Below the pieces are notes generated by a model. It saw only the letters and a program-made list of their open reading frames with translations, was not told the DNA's origin and ran no database searches. DNA of 64,000 bases from Kosakonia quasisacchari (GTDB lineage: Bacteria > Pseudomonadota > Gammaproteobacteria > Enterobacterales > Enterobacteriaceae): contig NZ_SJOP01000017.1 of the NCBI RefSeq assembly GCF_004331415.1, forward strand, positions 1 to 64,000. The letters are read 5' to 3'. Every line of letters starts with the position of its first letter. Position 1 is the first letter of the stretch. A program made the position numbers and the translations under genes. Below, piece by piece: positions 1-7,589 of this stretch.

Positions 1-27
1 TTTCCCGATGTTGCCGGGACGGGCGCT

Positions 28-56
28 AATGTAGGAAAAACCCGGAACGCCGTCAA
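28..56 (-). promoter_or_regulatory. Leftward stable-RNA-type promoter
   Basis: Read on the minus strand, TTGACG (56-51), a 17-base spacer and TACATT (33-28) form a good sigma-70 promoter, followed by a GC-rich discriminator (GCGCCCGTCCC) of the kind seen at stringently controlled tRNA and rRNA promoters. An A/T-rich stretch lies upstream of the -35 box. In E. coli the serX tRNA gene lies on this side of ghrA and is transcribed away from it, so the promoter probably drives a tRNA just outside the window. The tRNA itself is not visible. Confidence 0.65.
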
Positions 57-174
57 TCCTCTTTTTCAATAAATTAGCGCGCTTAGACAAACTTCAAACA
101 ACCTGCTTCTTAAACGTTCTGAAATCGTTTTTTTTCTCGTCACGGTACTTTCTCCGCGTGGCATGGAGGAAATT

Positions 175-183
175 TGTTATGCT
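175..183 (+). promoter_or_regulatory. Possible extended -10 promoter of ghrA
   Basis: TGTTATGCT matches an extended -10 element (TG-N-TATGCT) about 75 bases upstream of the ghrA start. No convincing -35 hexamer lies at the right distance, as expected for extended -10 promoters, so this is only a candidate. Confidence 0.35.
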
Positions 184-256
184 GAGCGGCCTTAGCGAAA
201 AAGCACAATAGGTCCGGAAAATAACCGGATACATCACACCAGGTTCTGGAGTTGAT

Positions 257-1195
257 ATGGAAATTATCTTTTATCACCCCTCATTCGATAACAACGACTG
301 GATTCGCGCATTGAGTCAGGCGTTGCCGCAGGCAAATATCCGCGCATGGACGCGGGGAGACGTTGCTCAGGCCGATTACGCGCTGGTCTGGCATCCACCG
401 GTTGAAATGCTGAAAGGCCGACAATTAAAAGGCGTTTTTGCATTGGGGGCGGGTGTCGATTCGATTCTTAGCCAGTTGCACGCCCATCCTGAGATGCTTC
501 CCGAGTCTATTCCGTTGTTCCGCCTGGAAGACACTGGCATGGGGCTACAAATGCAGGAGTATGCTGTGAGCCAAGTGCTGCACTGGTTCAGACGTTTCGA
601 TGATTATCAGGCGCTAAAACAGCAGGCGAAATGGCAACCGCTGGATGAATACGAGCGTGAAGACTTCACCATTGGCATCCTCGGTGCAGGTGTGCTCGGT
701 GCGAAAGTGGCCGAAAGCCTGCTCCAGTGGGGGTTCCCGCTGCGTAGCTGGAGCCGCAGCCGTAAGAATATGCCCGGCGTGACCAGTTTTGCGGGTGGTG
801 AGGAGTTACCTGACTTTCTTGATGGCACTCGAGTGCTGATCAATCTGCTGCCGAACACTCCGGAAACGGCAGGTATTATTAATACTGCGTTGCTCAACCA
901 GCTCGCTGATAACAGCTATGTAATAAATCTTGCGCGCGGTGTGCATATCGTCGAGCGTGATCTGCTTACAGCGCTGGAGAGTGGAAAGCTGAAGGGTGCC
1001 ATGCTTGATGTCTTTAGCCAGGAGCCGCTACCGTTCGATAACCCACTTTGGGCGCATCCTCGTGTTGCGATGACGCCGCATATAGCGGCGACGACGCGTC
1101 GCAGTGAAGCTGTGGCTTTTATTGCGCAGGCTATTCAACGTATTGAGCGGGGTGAAACGGTCAGCGGGCGGGTAGACAGAGCGCGTGGTTACTGA
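257..1195 (+). CDS. ghrA: Glyoxylate/hydroxypyruvate reductase A
   Basis: 312 residues, the usual length for GhrA (YcdW), a cytosolic NADPH-dependent 2-hydroxyacid dehydrogenase that reduces glyoxylate to glycolate and hydroxypyruvate to glycerate. The Rossmann dinucleotide motif GILGAGVLG lies near residues 140-148. The family catalytic triad is in register: Arg227 (in NLARGVH), Glu256 (in SQEP) and His275 (in TPHIAA). The ATG start has a GGAG ribosome site about six bases upstream. It stands as a single gene, closed by a hairpin terminator, ahead of ycdX as in E. coli. Identification is firm; substrate preference is taken from the family. Confidence 0.95.
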   Translation: MEIIFYHPSFDNNDWIRALSQALPQANIRAWTRGDVAQADYALVWHPPVEMLKGRQLKGVFALGAGVDSILSQLHAHPEMLPESIPLFRLEDTGMGLQMQEYAVSQVLHWFRRFDDYQALKQQAKWQPLDEYEREDFTIGILGAGVLGAKVAESLLQWGFPLRSWSRSRKNMPGVTSFAGGEELPDFLDGTRVLINLLPNTPETAGIINTALLNQLADNSYVINLARGVHIVERDLLTALESGKLKGAMLDVFSQEPLPFDNPLWAHPRVAMTPHIAATTRRSEAVAFIAQAIQRIERGETVSGRVDRARGY

Positions 1196-1200
1196 CGGAC

Positions 1201-1220
1201 GCCCGGCATCGCCGGGTTTT
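1201..1220 (+). terminator. ghrA terminator
   Basis: A hairpin (CCGGC / GCCGG around an AT loop) is followed by TTTT immediately downstream of the ghrA stop codon. The short U-tract makes it a modest terminator. Confidence 0.7.
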
Positions 1221-1280
1221 GTCATTAAACTCGCCAACGATAACTGCTATCCTTTGCAGAAATAACTACAGGAGTGAGTC

Positions 1281-2018
1281 ATGTATCCCGTTGACCTGCA
1301 TATGCATACCGTCGCCAGCACCCACGCTTACAGCACGCTTCACGATTATATTGCCGAGGCAAAACGCAAAGGGATCAAACTCTTTGCCATTACTGACCAC
1401 GGGCCGGATATGGCGGACGCGCCGCACTACTGGCACTTCGTGAATATGCGCATCTGGCCCCGGCTGGTCGATGGCGTGGGGATTTTGCGCGGTATTGAGG
1501 CCAATATTAAAAACACCGAGGGTGAAATCGACTGCACCGGACCGATGTTGACATCGCTGGATCTGATTATCGCGGGTTTCCATGAACCGGTGTTTCCACC
1601 GCAGGATAAAACGACTCATACTCAGGCCATGATTGCGACTATCGCCAGCGGCAATGTCCATATTATTAGTCACCCCGGTAACCCGAAATTTGACATTGAT
1701 ATTCCGGCCGTTGCCGCCGCCGCCGCGAAATATGGTGTTGCGCTTGAGATCAACAATTCGTCGTTTATACATTCGCGCAAAGGCAGTGAGGCGAATTGCC
1801 GCGCTGTGGCAGCCGCAGTGCGTGACGCCGGCGGTTGGGTGGCGCTGGGATCGGATTCTCATACGGCGTTTACACTGGGCGATTTCAGCGAGTGCCGTAA
1901 GGTGCTGGACGATGTCGGTTTCCCGGAAGATCGTATTTTGAATGTCTCACCGCGCCGTCTGCTGGATTTCCTCGAATCTCGCGGCATGGTGCCAATTACC
2001 GAATTTGCAGAACTTTAA
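1281..2018 (+). CDS. ycdX: PHP-domain phosphatase YcdX
   Basis: 245 residues, the length of the YcdX phosphatase. It opens with DLHMHTVASTHAYS, the metal-binding histidine motif of PHP (polymerase and histidinol phosphatase) domains, and has further conserved metal ligands such as ITDHGPD near residue 39 and GSDSH near residue 192. E. coli YcdX is a trinuclear-zinc phosphatase whose activity is promoted by the chaperone YcdY and which has been linked to swarming. The ATG start is preceded by an AGGAGTGAG ribosome site. ycdY begins 20 bases after the stop, so the two are probably co-transcribed. Confidence 0.93.
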   Translation: MYPVDLHMHTVASTHAYSTLHDYIAEAKRKGIKLFAITDHGPDMADAPHYWHFVNMRIWPRLVDGVGILRGIEANIKNTEGEIDCTGPMLTSLDLIIAGFHEPVFPPQDKTTHTQAMIATIASGNVHIISHPGNPKFDIDIPAVAAAAAKYGVALEINNSSFIHSRKGSEANCRAVAAAVRDAGGWVALGSDSHTAFTLGDFSECRKVLDDVGFPEDRILNVSPRRLLDFLESRGMVPITEFAEL

Positions 2019-2037
2019 TACTGACTGGAACAACTGA

Positions 2038-2592
2038 ATGAACGAATTTTCAATCCTCTGTCGCGTACTGGGCTCGCTGTTTTACCGCCAGCCGCAAGAT
2101 CCTCTGCTGGTACCGCTCTATACCCTGATCCGTGAAGGAAAACTGGCGGAAAGCTGGCCGCTGGAGCAGGATGAGTTGCTTGAACGGTTGCAGAAAAACT
2201 GCGATGCGCAGGCACTGGCGGCCGATTACAACGCGCTGTTTGTTGGCGAAGAGTGCCGCGTCTCACCTTATCGTAGTGCCTGGGTTGAAGGTGCGATGGA
2301 AGCGGAAGTGCGCTCATTTTTGTCCAGCCGCGGCATGCCATTGACCGATGCGCCGGCCGATCACATCGGGACGTTGCTGCTGGCGGCTTCATGGCTGGAA
2401 GATCAGTCTGCCGAGGATGAAAGTGAGGCGCTGGAAACCTTGTTCGCCGATTATCTGCTGCCGTGGTGTGGCACCTTCTTTGGCAAAGTTGAAGCCCATG
2501 CGACAACGCCGTTCTGGCGCACCATGGCCCCGCTGGCGCGCGATGCAATTGCTGCGATGTGGGATGAGTTGCAGGAAGAATCAGATGAGTAA
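2038..2592 (+). CDS. ycdY: TorD-family chaperone YcdY
   Basis: 184 residues, all-helical and acidic, matching YcdY of the TorD/DmsD family of redox-enzyme maturation chaperones. Unlike TorD it does not serve a molybdoenzyme encoded nearby; in E. coli it assists metal loading of YcdX, the product of the gene just upstream. The family signature region (YRSAWVEG followed by PADHIGTLL, roughly residues 81-110) is present. The gap to ycdX is only 19 bases, which supports an operon. The cytosolic role is inferred from the family. Confidence 0.92.
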   Translation: MNEFSILCRVLGSLFYRQPQDPLLVPLYTLIREGKLAESWPLEQDELLERLQKNCDAQALAADYNALFVGEECRVSPYRSAWVEGAMEAEVRSFLSSRGMPLTDAPADHIGTLLLAASWLEDQSAEDESEALETLFADYLLPWCGTFFGKVEAHATTPFWRTMAPLARDAIAAMWDELQEESDE

Positions 2593-2612
2593 TTGTGATT
2601 TTCGTCACAATT
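2591..2612 (+). promoter_or_regulatory. Near-consensus CRP binding site upstream of ycdZ
   Basis: AATTGTGA, six bases, TCACAATT is a perfect 22-bp palindrome containing the full TGTGA-N6-TCACA CRP core. It overlaps the last codon of ycdY. Its centre (2601.5) lies about 93 bases upstream of the ycdZ ATG, which is also the predicted transcription start, so the spacing suits class I activation. Confidence 0.85.
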
Positions 2613-2681
2613 AAAATGCAACAGAGATTTGTGGTTTTCAAATAGTGTGCGCACTGTCGCATCTCAGGCGTGCGCATCTGC

Positions 2682-2687
2682 TATGAT
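2682..2687 (+). promoter_or_regulatory. Putative -10 box of ycdZ
   Basis: TATGAT lies seven bases upstream of the preferred ycdZ ATG, so transcription would start at or next to the initiation codon. The -35 region is weak, which fits dependence on the CRP site upstream. Confidence 0.5.
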
Positions 2688-2694
2688 GCGCTCC

Positions 2695-3177
2695 ATGAAC
2701 ATTCTCCTTTCTATCGCCATTACGACAGGCATTCTCTCCGGTATCTGGGGCTGGGTGGCTGTCTCTCTCGGTTTATTAAGCTGGGCCGGTTTCCTCGGTT
2801 GTACCGCCTATTTCGCCTGTCCGCAGGGTGGTGTGAAAGGGCTGCTTATTTCCGCCTGCACAGTCATGAGCGGCGTGGCCTGGGCGCAGGTCATTATTCA
2901 TGGTGCAGCACTGGCTCCGAATCTGGACATTGTCGGTTATCTGATGACCGGTATGGTGGCGTTTTTGATGTGTCTGCAGGCCCGAAACTTGCTGCTCTCT
3001 TTTGTACCGGGGACATTTATTGGTGCCTGTGCGACGTTTGCCGGGCAGGGCGACTGGCGGCTGGTCATCCCTTCGCTGGCTATTGGGTTAGTGTTTGGTT
3101 ATGCCATGAAAAACAGCGGCCTGTGGCTGGCTTCTCGCCGCGCACAGCCGCTGCTTAAAGAGCAAGAAAAAGCGTGA
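2695..3177 (+). CDS. ycdZ: Inner-membrane protein YcdZ (DUF1097)
   Basis: 160 residues with about five hydrophobic segments (for example LGLLSWAGFLGCTAYFA and YLMTGMVAFLMCL), matching YcdZ, a DUF1097 inner-membrane protein of unknown function. An in-frame ORF extends upstream, but homologues begin at MNILLS, giving the start at 2695. No Shine-Dalgarno sequence precedes it, and a TATGAT -10 box sits only seven bases away, so the mRNA may be leaderless. A palindromic CRP site lies about 93 bases upstream, suggesting induction under carbon limitation. The gene ends in a bidirectional terminator shared with csgG. Confidence 0.88.
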   Translation: MNILLSIAITTGILSGIWGWVAVSLGLLSWAGFLGCTAYFACPQGGVKGLLISACTVMSGVAWAQVIIHGAALAPNLDIVGYLMTGMVAFLMCLQARNLLLSFVPGTFIGACATFAGQGDWRLVIPSLAIGLVFGYAMKNSGLWLASRRAQPLLKEQEKA

Positions 3178-3200
3178 CCGGAAGTCACGCTTTTCTTTTT
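3167..3200. terminator. Bidirectional terminator between ycdZ and csgG
   Basis: An 11-bp stem (AAAAGCGTGAC / GTCACGCTTTT) is flanked by A-runs on the left and T-runs on the right, so it can stop transcription from ycdZ and from the convergent csgDEFG operon. It overlaps the end of ycdZ. Confidence 0.85.
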
Positions 3201-4033
3201 CAGGACTCCGGCGGTGCCGCCATTTCACGGTATTTTGCCAGCACGGGGTTATGACGATCGGCTCCTTGTTGCAAATCCCACAGCCCCCGATCAATCCCGT
3301 CATTGATCAGTAAAATCACGCCCGTTTCAATCGCCGACATCAGGCAGAGCATGACCGGTTCGTTGGCGGTATAGCCAATTTCTCCCTCCAGTAGTCGCTG
3401 GTAGTCAATAAAGCGAAACACTCCGGCTTGTACTTCGTAGGAAAGAATAGTTTTACTGGTGTTGACCGAAGAGAGAATTTCTCCGGTTGTGACATTTATC
3501 ACCCGTAAATTCACTGCGATTTGATCCAATTGATATTGTGTGTCGCCGCCGATGCCGAAATAACGCGCACCAACGCCGCCGGATTTAACATTACTCTCGT
3601 AGCCAATAATTGACCCTTCAATCATGATATTCGCGGCGGTCAGCGAGGGGAGTGGAACGCGATTGTTAATGGCGACAGTCCCGTTTTCTTGCGCGGCGCG
3701 AATGATTTTTCGTTCGTTTAAAAGATTCTGCAAACCCTGGCGTTCCAGTGGTACAAACCAGCGTGAATCTTTCAACGCCGTGACTAACATTGCGGTCGCG
3801 CTTTGCGGGACGGCGGTAGAAAAGTTACTTGCCGGGTAGGGCTTAAATTGCCCGGTTTCATCCTGGATGTTATACACCGAGACGAAAATTTTCCCGCTTG
3901 GCATCGGCAGATGCGTCAGGTCCTGATAACTTTGCGCTCGCGGCAACAGCGTCGGCTTAGCGGCTTGTTTTGGCGGCGCAGTCAGGCAACCGCTTAATAA
4001 ACACACGGCGAATAAAATAAATAGACGCGACAT
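3200..4033 (-). CDS. csgG: Curli secretion channel lipoprotein CsgG
   Basis: 277 residues, the size of CsgG, the outer-membrane lipoprotein that forms a nonameric 36-stranded barrel for export of curlin subunits. A lipoprotein signal peptide ends in the lipobox LSGC, with Cys16 as the lipidated residue. The constriction-loop region carries YEVQAGVFRF and the family segment QVEIGYTAN-like EGEIGYTANEP, both typical. It is the last gene of csgDEFG, 25 bases after csgF. Transcription ends in the terminator shared with ycdZ. Identification is firm. Confidence 0.96.
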   Translation of the reverse strand: MSRLFILFAVCLLSGCLTAPPKQAAKPTLLPRAQSYQDLTHLPMPSGKIFVSVYNIQDETGQFKPYPASNFSTAVPQSATAMLVTALKDSRWFVPLERQGLQNLLNERKIIRAAQENGTVAINNRVPLPSLTAANIMIEGSIIGYESNVKSGGVGARYFGIGGDTQYQLDQIAVNLRVINVTTGEILSSVNTSKTILSYEVQAGVFRFIDYQRLLEGEIGYTANEPVMLCLMSAIETGVILLINDGIDRGLWDLQQGADRHNPVLAKYREMAAPPES

Positions 4034-4058
4034 AATTGTTGTCCTGTTAGACAGTGAC

Positions 4059-4472
4059 TTAAAAGTCCGTTGAACCGCTTTGTAAGCCCGACACCTGAAT
4101 TGTAGATGTCTTGCCGGTTTTTGTGTCGGTGACGTTTAATTGCAGTTGTCCGTCTTTGTTTGAAATATCCACGATAAAATCGCTGGTCACCATTCGCCCT
4201 GGTTTACCGGTATTAATATTGGTGAGTAACCCACCCAATATTTGTGATTGTATTGCCTGGGTGAAATTATCCAGGGCGGAAGTGGTTTCCACACCGTAAT
4301 CTTTATAGCTGGGGTCAGTATAAGAATTTTGTGCCTGGGCACTATTTAATAAAAATGCACCGTTATTAGGATTACCGCCGAAATTAGGATTACGAAACTG
4401 GAATGTTATTGTTCCCGCCCAGCATGCAGGCGCGATAAGCAACAGCGCAAGCAGGGTATATATGCTACGCAT
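4059..4472 (-). CDS. csgF: Curli assembly factor CsgF
   Basis: 137 residues with a signal peptide ending in CWAG; the mature protein begins GTITFQFRNPNFGGNPNNG. That N-terminal segment is the part of CsgF that inserts into the CsgG pore and forms a second constriction. CsgF is secreted, stays at the cell surface and couples CsgB nucleation to the secretion channel. It lies between csgE and csgG with short gaps of about 25 bases, so it is translated from the same polycistronic mRNA. Identification is firm. Confidence 0.96.
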   Translation of the reverse strand: MRSIYTLLALLLIAPACWAGTITFQFRNPNFGGNPNNGAFLLNSAQAQNSYTDPSYKDYGVETTSALDNFTQAIQSQILGGLLTNINTGKPGRMVTSDFIVDISNKDGQLQLNVTDTKTGKTSTIQVSGLQSGSTDF

Positions 4473-4498
4473 AATAGCCTCCGGAGATTTAACGTATT

Positions 4499-4888
4499 TT
4501 AGAATTCATCACTCGCCATATCGCCAACGCTAAGTAGCGCCTGGTTTATTTGCAGGTGATCGATCGCTTGCTGGGTTTGCGCCAACGCGATTTCAACATT
4601 TTTCTCAAAGTCGCGGTGTGTCGGGAAAAGAAAAGTCTGGTATACGACACTCTGATTGACGATTATCGTTATCCAGCTTCCCCAGCGGGCGCTAGGTCGT
4701 TCATTAATGGTTAAATTCCCTTTCCAGCTACTTTCCCATTTATCACTAAATGCACGATAAAAATCGTGTCCGACAGACGATACGGTGTGATCGGCTAATA
4801 GTCCGGGAACTTCGACTTCAACAGCCGATACGTTTACGCAGGCGATCAGTAAAGCAGTGGTTACCAGGCGATACCCATAGCGTTTCAT
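4499..4888 (-). CDS. csgE: Curli secretion specificity factor CsgE
   Basis: 129 residues with a signal peptide (cleavage probably after NVSA). CsgE is a periplasmic protein that forms a nonameric cap on CsgG, directs CsgA to the channel and keeps it from aggregating. Conserved segments DHTVSSVGHDFYRAF and WITIIVNQSVVYQTFLFP are present. The gene starts only four bases after the csgD stop, so expression is tied to csgD. Length and residues match the family throughout, and I see no sign of decay. Confidence 0.96.
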   Translation of the reverse strand: MKRYGYRLVTTALLIACVNVSAVEVEVPGLLADHTVSSVGHDFYRAFSDKWESSWKGNLTINERPSARWGSWITIIVNQSVVYQTFLFPTHRDFEKNVEIALAQTQQAIDHLQINQALLSVGDMASDEF

Positions 4889-4892
4889 GGGA

Positions 4893-5543
4893 TTAACGCC
4901 TGAGATTATCGTTAGCCCAGGAGACGGCTTGCGTGCGGTTTTTTACCGCTATCTTCCTGAAAAGATTATAAAGATGTGTTTTTACTGTATTTTCACTAAT
5001 GAACAGCGAGCGGGCTATCTCAACATTGGATGCGCCGATACGCAGCTTATTAAGGATCTCTTTTTCTCGGTGGGTGAGCAGTGCGGATTCCGCGCTGTAG
5101 TAACGATAATTTCCGGCATGTGTGATGAGATAACTCGCCAGTTTTTGTGAGAAATAACACTCGCCACGCTGCACGCCTTGTAATCCGTCGACCAACTGGC
5201 TTCTGTCTTCTGAAATGTAAAATACACCCGTAATATTCGGCCAGTTTTCTATCTCCTGGAATGGATAATCAAGAGAGGTATTCATCAGCAATAGTTTTAG
5301 ATCACCTTTTTTTTGCGACAGGATATTCTGCCATTGCTGGATCAGTTTTTTATCCGCATCCATCATGTCGAATAAGACAATGCTCAATGCTGGAATGTCA
5401 TCAAGAGGTCGTTGAATATTATGGAGCTTTCCGGGCAATGATAGCGCAAATTTTAAATGCTGCAGAAGCGCCGTTGCCTGTAATGAAGGTTTGGTAATTA
5501 ATAATAAAACGGAAATAGCTGAACTATGGACTTCACTAAACAT
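4893..5543 (-). CDS. csgD: Curli and biofilm master regulator CsgD
   Basis: 216 residues of the LuxR/FixJ family. The N-terminal two thirds is a degenerate receiver domain. The C-terminal 60 residues form a LuxR helix-turn-helix (LTHREKEILNKL ... ISENTVKTHLYNLFRKI). CsgD activates csgBAC and, in relatives, the diguanylate cyclase gene for cellulose. It heads csgDEFG; the 586-base gap to csgB holds the control region. In E. coli the csgD leader is a target of several small RNAs, and a GC hairpin is visible in this leader too. Confidence 0.96.
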   Translation of the reverse strand: MFSEVHSSAISVLLLITKPSLQATALLQHLKFALSLPGKLHNIQRPLDDIPALSIVLFDMMDADKKLIQQWQNILSQKKGDLKLLLMNTSLDYPFQEIENWPNITGVFYISEDRSQLVDGLQGVQRGECYFSQKLASYLITHAGNYRYYSAESALLTHREKEILNKLRIGASNVEIARSLFISENTVKTHLYNLFRKIAVKNRTQAVSWANDNLRR

Positions 5544-6129
5544 GATGAAACCCCGCGTATTTGTTTTTTGTTCATCAACTTCAACCCCGGTTATTCACCG
5601 GGGAAACCAGATGTACTGCCGGATGCGCTATGCTGTGATCAGAAATAAGTGCTCAGCCCGTGCGAGGGGAAATAATACAAAGTAATGAGTGCTGCGGATT
5701 TAATCTAACGCTTGCCGATCTTAAATCAAGTGTTAATCATGTAACAGAATGTAAAATTAAATATTGAAATGTTATTTTGATGGTTAGTTAAGTTGATATG
5801 TAAGCACTAAAGAAAGCTGTTTTTAAAAGGAGGTAGTGCGAAATTTTATACTAAGAACAAAGACCTGACTTTTGTTGGCTTCAGGTTTTCCTTATTTTTC
5901 TTTTTGGTGTTGCCACGTATCACATACATTGACTGTTATAGCATCGGGATAACTATTTAAGAAAAATCATCTGATGCTATCTCTGCTGCAAGTGGGGGAT
6001 AATTTTTATTCATGCTTTAGAATGATATGACTAATGAAAATCCAACTTGCTGGTGAGATATTTTCTTTTTATCCACGGCATACTCAGTTTTGCAACCAGG
6101 TATTAACAAGTAAGTTCGGCGGTGACAGC
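5544..6129. promoter_or_regulatory. Divergent csgD-csgB control region
   Basis: These 586 A/T-rich bases separate the two curli operons and contain no supported gene. The E. coli K-12 gap is somewhat longer (about 750 bases). By analogy it should hold the RpoS-dependent csgD promoter with OmpR, IHF, CRP and other sites, and the CsgD-dependent csgBA promoter. A GGGGGAT element near 5994-6000 is a partial match to the CsgD box near csgB, but it is weak. Short plus-strand open frames at the csgD end are chance. Confidence 0.75.
5585..5603 (-). promoter_or_regulatory. Hairpin in csgD 5' leader
   Basis: CCCCGG and CCGGGG flank a seven-base loop 42-60 bases upstream of the csgD start, inside the expected untranslated leader. 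In E. coli this leader folds into stem-loops that small RNAs bind to block csgD translation. Which RNAs act here cannot be read from the window. Confidence 0.55.
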
Positions 6130-6585
6130 ATGAAGAACAAAATAGCCTTTATGATGTTAATCCTGCCAGGAATGTCGGGATTTGCAACTGCAGCCGGTTA
6201 TGACCTGGCAAACCCGGAATATAATCTGGCAGTTAATGAACTGAGTCAGGCGCCTTATAATCAATCAGCCAATATTGATCAACAGGGTACGAGTAATAAT
6301 GCGTATATTGATCAACGAGGTTCGAAATTATTAGGCGTTATTTCTCAACGTGGTGGAAATAATTCAGCGCAAATTAACCAGTCCGGAAGTTATAACCTGG
6401 CGTATATCGATCAGGCCGGTAGCGCCAACGATGCGAGTATTACGCAGGGTGCTTATGGTAATAGCGCAGTTATTATTCAGAAAGGCTCGGGCAACCGGGC
6501 AAATATCACGCAGTATGGTACGCAAAAAACGGCAGTAGTGGTGCAACGACAGTCGCAGATGGCTATTCGCGTTATTCAACGTTGA
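6130..6585 (+). CDS. csgB: Curli nucleator protein CsgB
   Basis: 151 residues, identical in length to E. coli CsgB. A signal peptide is followed by the mature start AGYDLAN. Five imperfect repeats of about 22 residues with Q-x-G-x-x-N spacing (for example IDQQGTSNNAYIDQRG and ITQGAYGNSAVIIQKG) form the beta-solenoid that nucleates CsgA polymerisation. The basic C-terminal repeat ending IRVIQR is the part that anchors CsgB at the surface. The reading frame extends upstream, but homologues start at MKNK, giving 6130. Confidence 0.95.
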   Translation: MKNKIAFMMLILPGMSGFATAAGYDLANPEYNLAVNELSQAPYNQSANIDQQGTSNNAYIDQRGSKLLGVISQRGGNNSAQINQSGSYNLAYIDQAGSANDASITQGAYGNSAVIIQKGSGNRANITQYGTQKTAVVVQRQSQMAIRVIQR

Positions 6586-6625
6586 AAGTCCTGTGGCTTT
6601 AATCTCAATCCAATGGGGGTTTACC

Positions 6626-7075
6626 ATGAAACTTTTCCAAGTGGCAGCATTCGCAGCGATCGTTGTTTCAGCAGGCGCATTTGCAGGCAGTGTCCCGCAG
6701 TATGGCAATGGCGGCGGTCATGGCGGTGGTAGCAATGGCCCAAATTCTGAACTGAGCATTTATCAATATGGTAGCGCTAACGCCGCCCTTGCTCTGCAAA
6801 GCGATGCACGCGAATCTGACCTGACTATTCATCAGTACGGTTCCGCCAATGCCGCCGATGTGGGTCAAGGTTCAGATGACAGCACCATCGATTTGGTACA
6901 GAACGGGTCGCAAAACAATGCCACTATCGATCAGTGGAATGGCCGCAACTCTGATATTTCTGTGAGCCAGTACGGCGCGGGTAACGGTGCGCTGGTTAAC
7001 CAGACTGCATCTGGCTCAAGCGTCACTGTACAGCAAACCGGTTACGGTAATAACGCTACCGCGAATCAGTACTGA
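6626..7075 (+). CDS. csgA: Major curlin subunit CsgA
   Basis: 149 residues. A Sec signal peptide ends near GAFAG, followed by a Gly-rich linker and the N22 secretion signal. Five amyloid repeats follow with the pattern S-x5-Q-x-G-x-x-N-x-A-x3-Q, starting near SELSIYQYGSAN and ending with SSVTVQQTGYGNN. Repeats 1 and 5, rich in Gln/Asn, are the aggregation-prone ones; Asp/Gly gatekeepers are visible in the middle repeats. The start at MKLF matches homologues; the upstream in-frame ATG lacks a good ribosome site. It follows csgB by 40 bases. Confidence 0.96.
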   Translation: MKLFQVAAFAAIVVSAGAFAGSVPQYGNGGGHGGGSNGPNSELSIYQYGSANAALALQSDARESDLTIHQYGSANAADVGQGSDDSTIDLVQNGSQNNATIDQWNGRNSDISVSQYGAGNGALVNQTASGSSVTVQQTGYGNNATANQY

Positions 7076-7092
7076 TCCCCCAGGCAGGAATA

Positions 7093-7118
7093 AACAGGGC
7101 TGCGGCCCTGTTTTTTTT
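7093..7118 (+). terminator. Terminator between csgA and csgC
   Basis: An AACAGGGC / GCCCTGTT stem with a TGCG loop and a run of eight T's lies directly after csgA. The csgC ribosome site (GGAGG, 7119-7123) begins where the T-run ends, so csgC would be expressed only from read-through transcripts. Confidence 0.85.
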
Positions 7119-7127
7119 GGAGGCGCT

Positions 7128-7448
7128 ATGCATACCTTATTATTGCTGGCGGCGTTATCCAGCCAGATCACGTTCAATACCACCCGCGACGGCGACAATT
7201 ACACCATTACCCCGCTGGTGCAAGTTACGCAGGATTGTGTTTGCCAGGTGCAGATTATTACCGAGCGTGAAGGCGCTGCGGGTGTTAGCCAAAGCCGGCA
7301 ACGAAACACAATGACTCTCCCGGCGAATCAAACGACGGCGATTTCGCGCATTCGTTTGAGTATTTCCGCACACGATAACGTCAAAATTATCGTCACGGTG
7401 TCCGATGGCCAGTCGCTACACCTTGCCCAGCAGTGGCCTGCTGAATAA
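7128..7448 (+). CDS. csgC: Curli amyloid inhibitor CsgC
   Basis: 106 residues. CsgC is a small periplasmic immunoglobulin-like protein that prevents premature CsgA polymerisation. The N-terminus (MHTLLLLAALSSQITFNTT) is a signal sequence merging into the first strand. The redox pair C-V-C in QDCVCQVQI matches the family CxC motif, and VSDGQSLHLAQQW is conserved. The frame stays open upstream, but the start at 7128 follows a GGAGG ribosome site and matches homologues. A strong terminator separates it from csgA, which should keep its dose low. Confidence 0.93.
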   Translation: MHTLLLLAALSSQITFNTTRDGDNYTITPLVQVTQDCVCQVQIITEREGAAGVSQSRQRNTMTLPANQTTAISRIRLSISAHDNVKIIVTVSDGQSLHLAQQWPAE

Positions 7449-7589
7449 TCATTCTGGAAATGAAGCCGCACTAAACTTATTTCTCATCTGAATGCTAAGT
7501 TTAATAAAGGAACACGCCAATGGTGCCGATATTTATGTTATCGATAGCCGACGCTCAGCTTTCAGGGATGGGTGATTTGTGAGGTGTTT

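Noticed and set aside
2015..2677. Open frame of 220 codons on the minus strand opposite ycdY
   Set aside because: It has a low-complexity, Arg/Ala/Pro/His-rich composition typical of reverse frames of GC-rich genes, and the plus-strand gene is clearly real.
2629..2694. Longer ycdZ starting at 2629 or 2683
   Set aside because: The extension is not part of the family, contains the -10 box, and lacks a ribosome site.
5491..5685. Small plus-strand gene in the csgD leader
   Set aside because: It overlaps the csgD start and leader antisense, and the residue pattern is not protein-like.
5994..6004. CsgD box upstream of csgB
   Set aside because: It matches the expected motif only partly, so it is mentioned in the control region but not called as a separate site.
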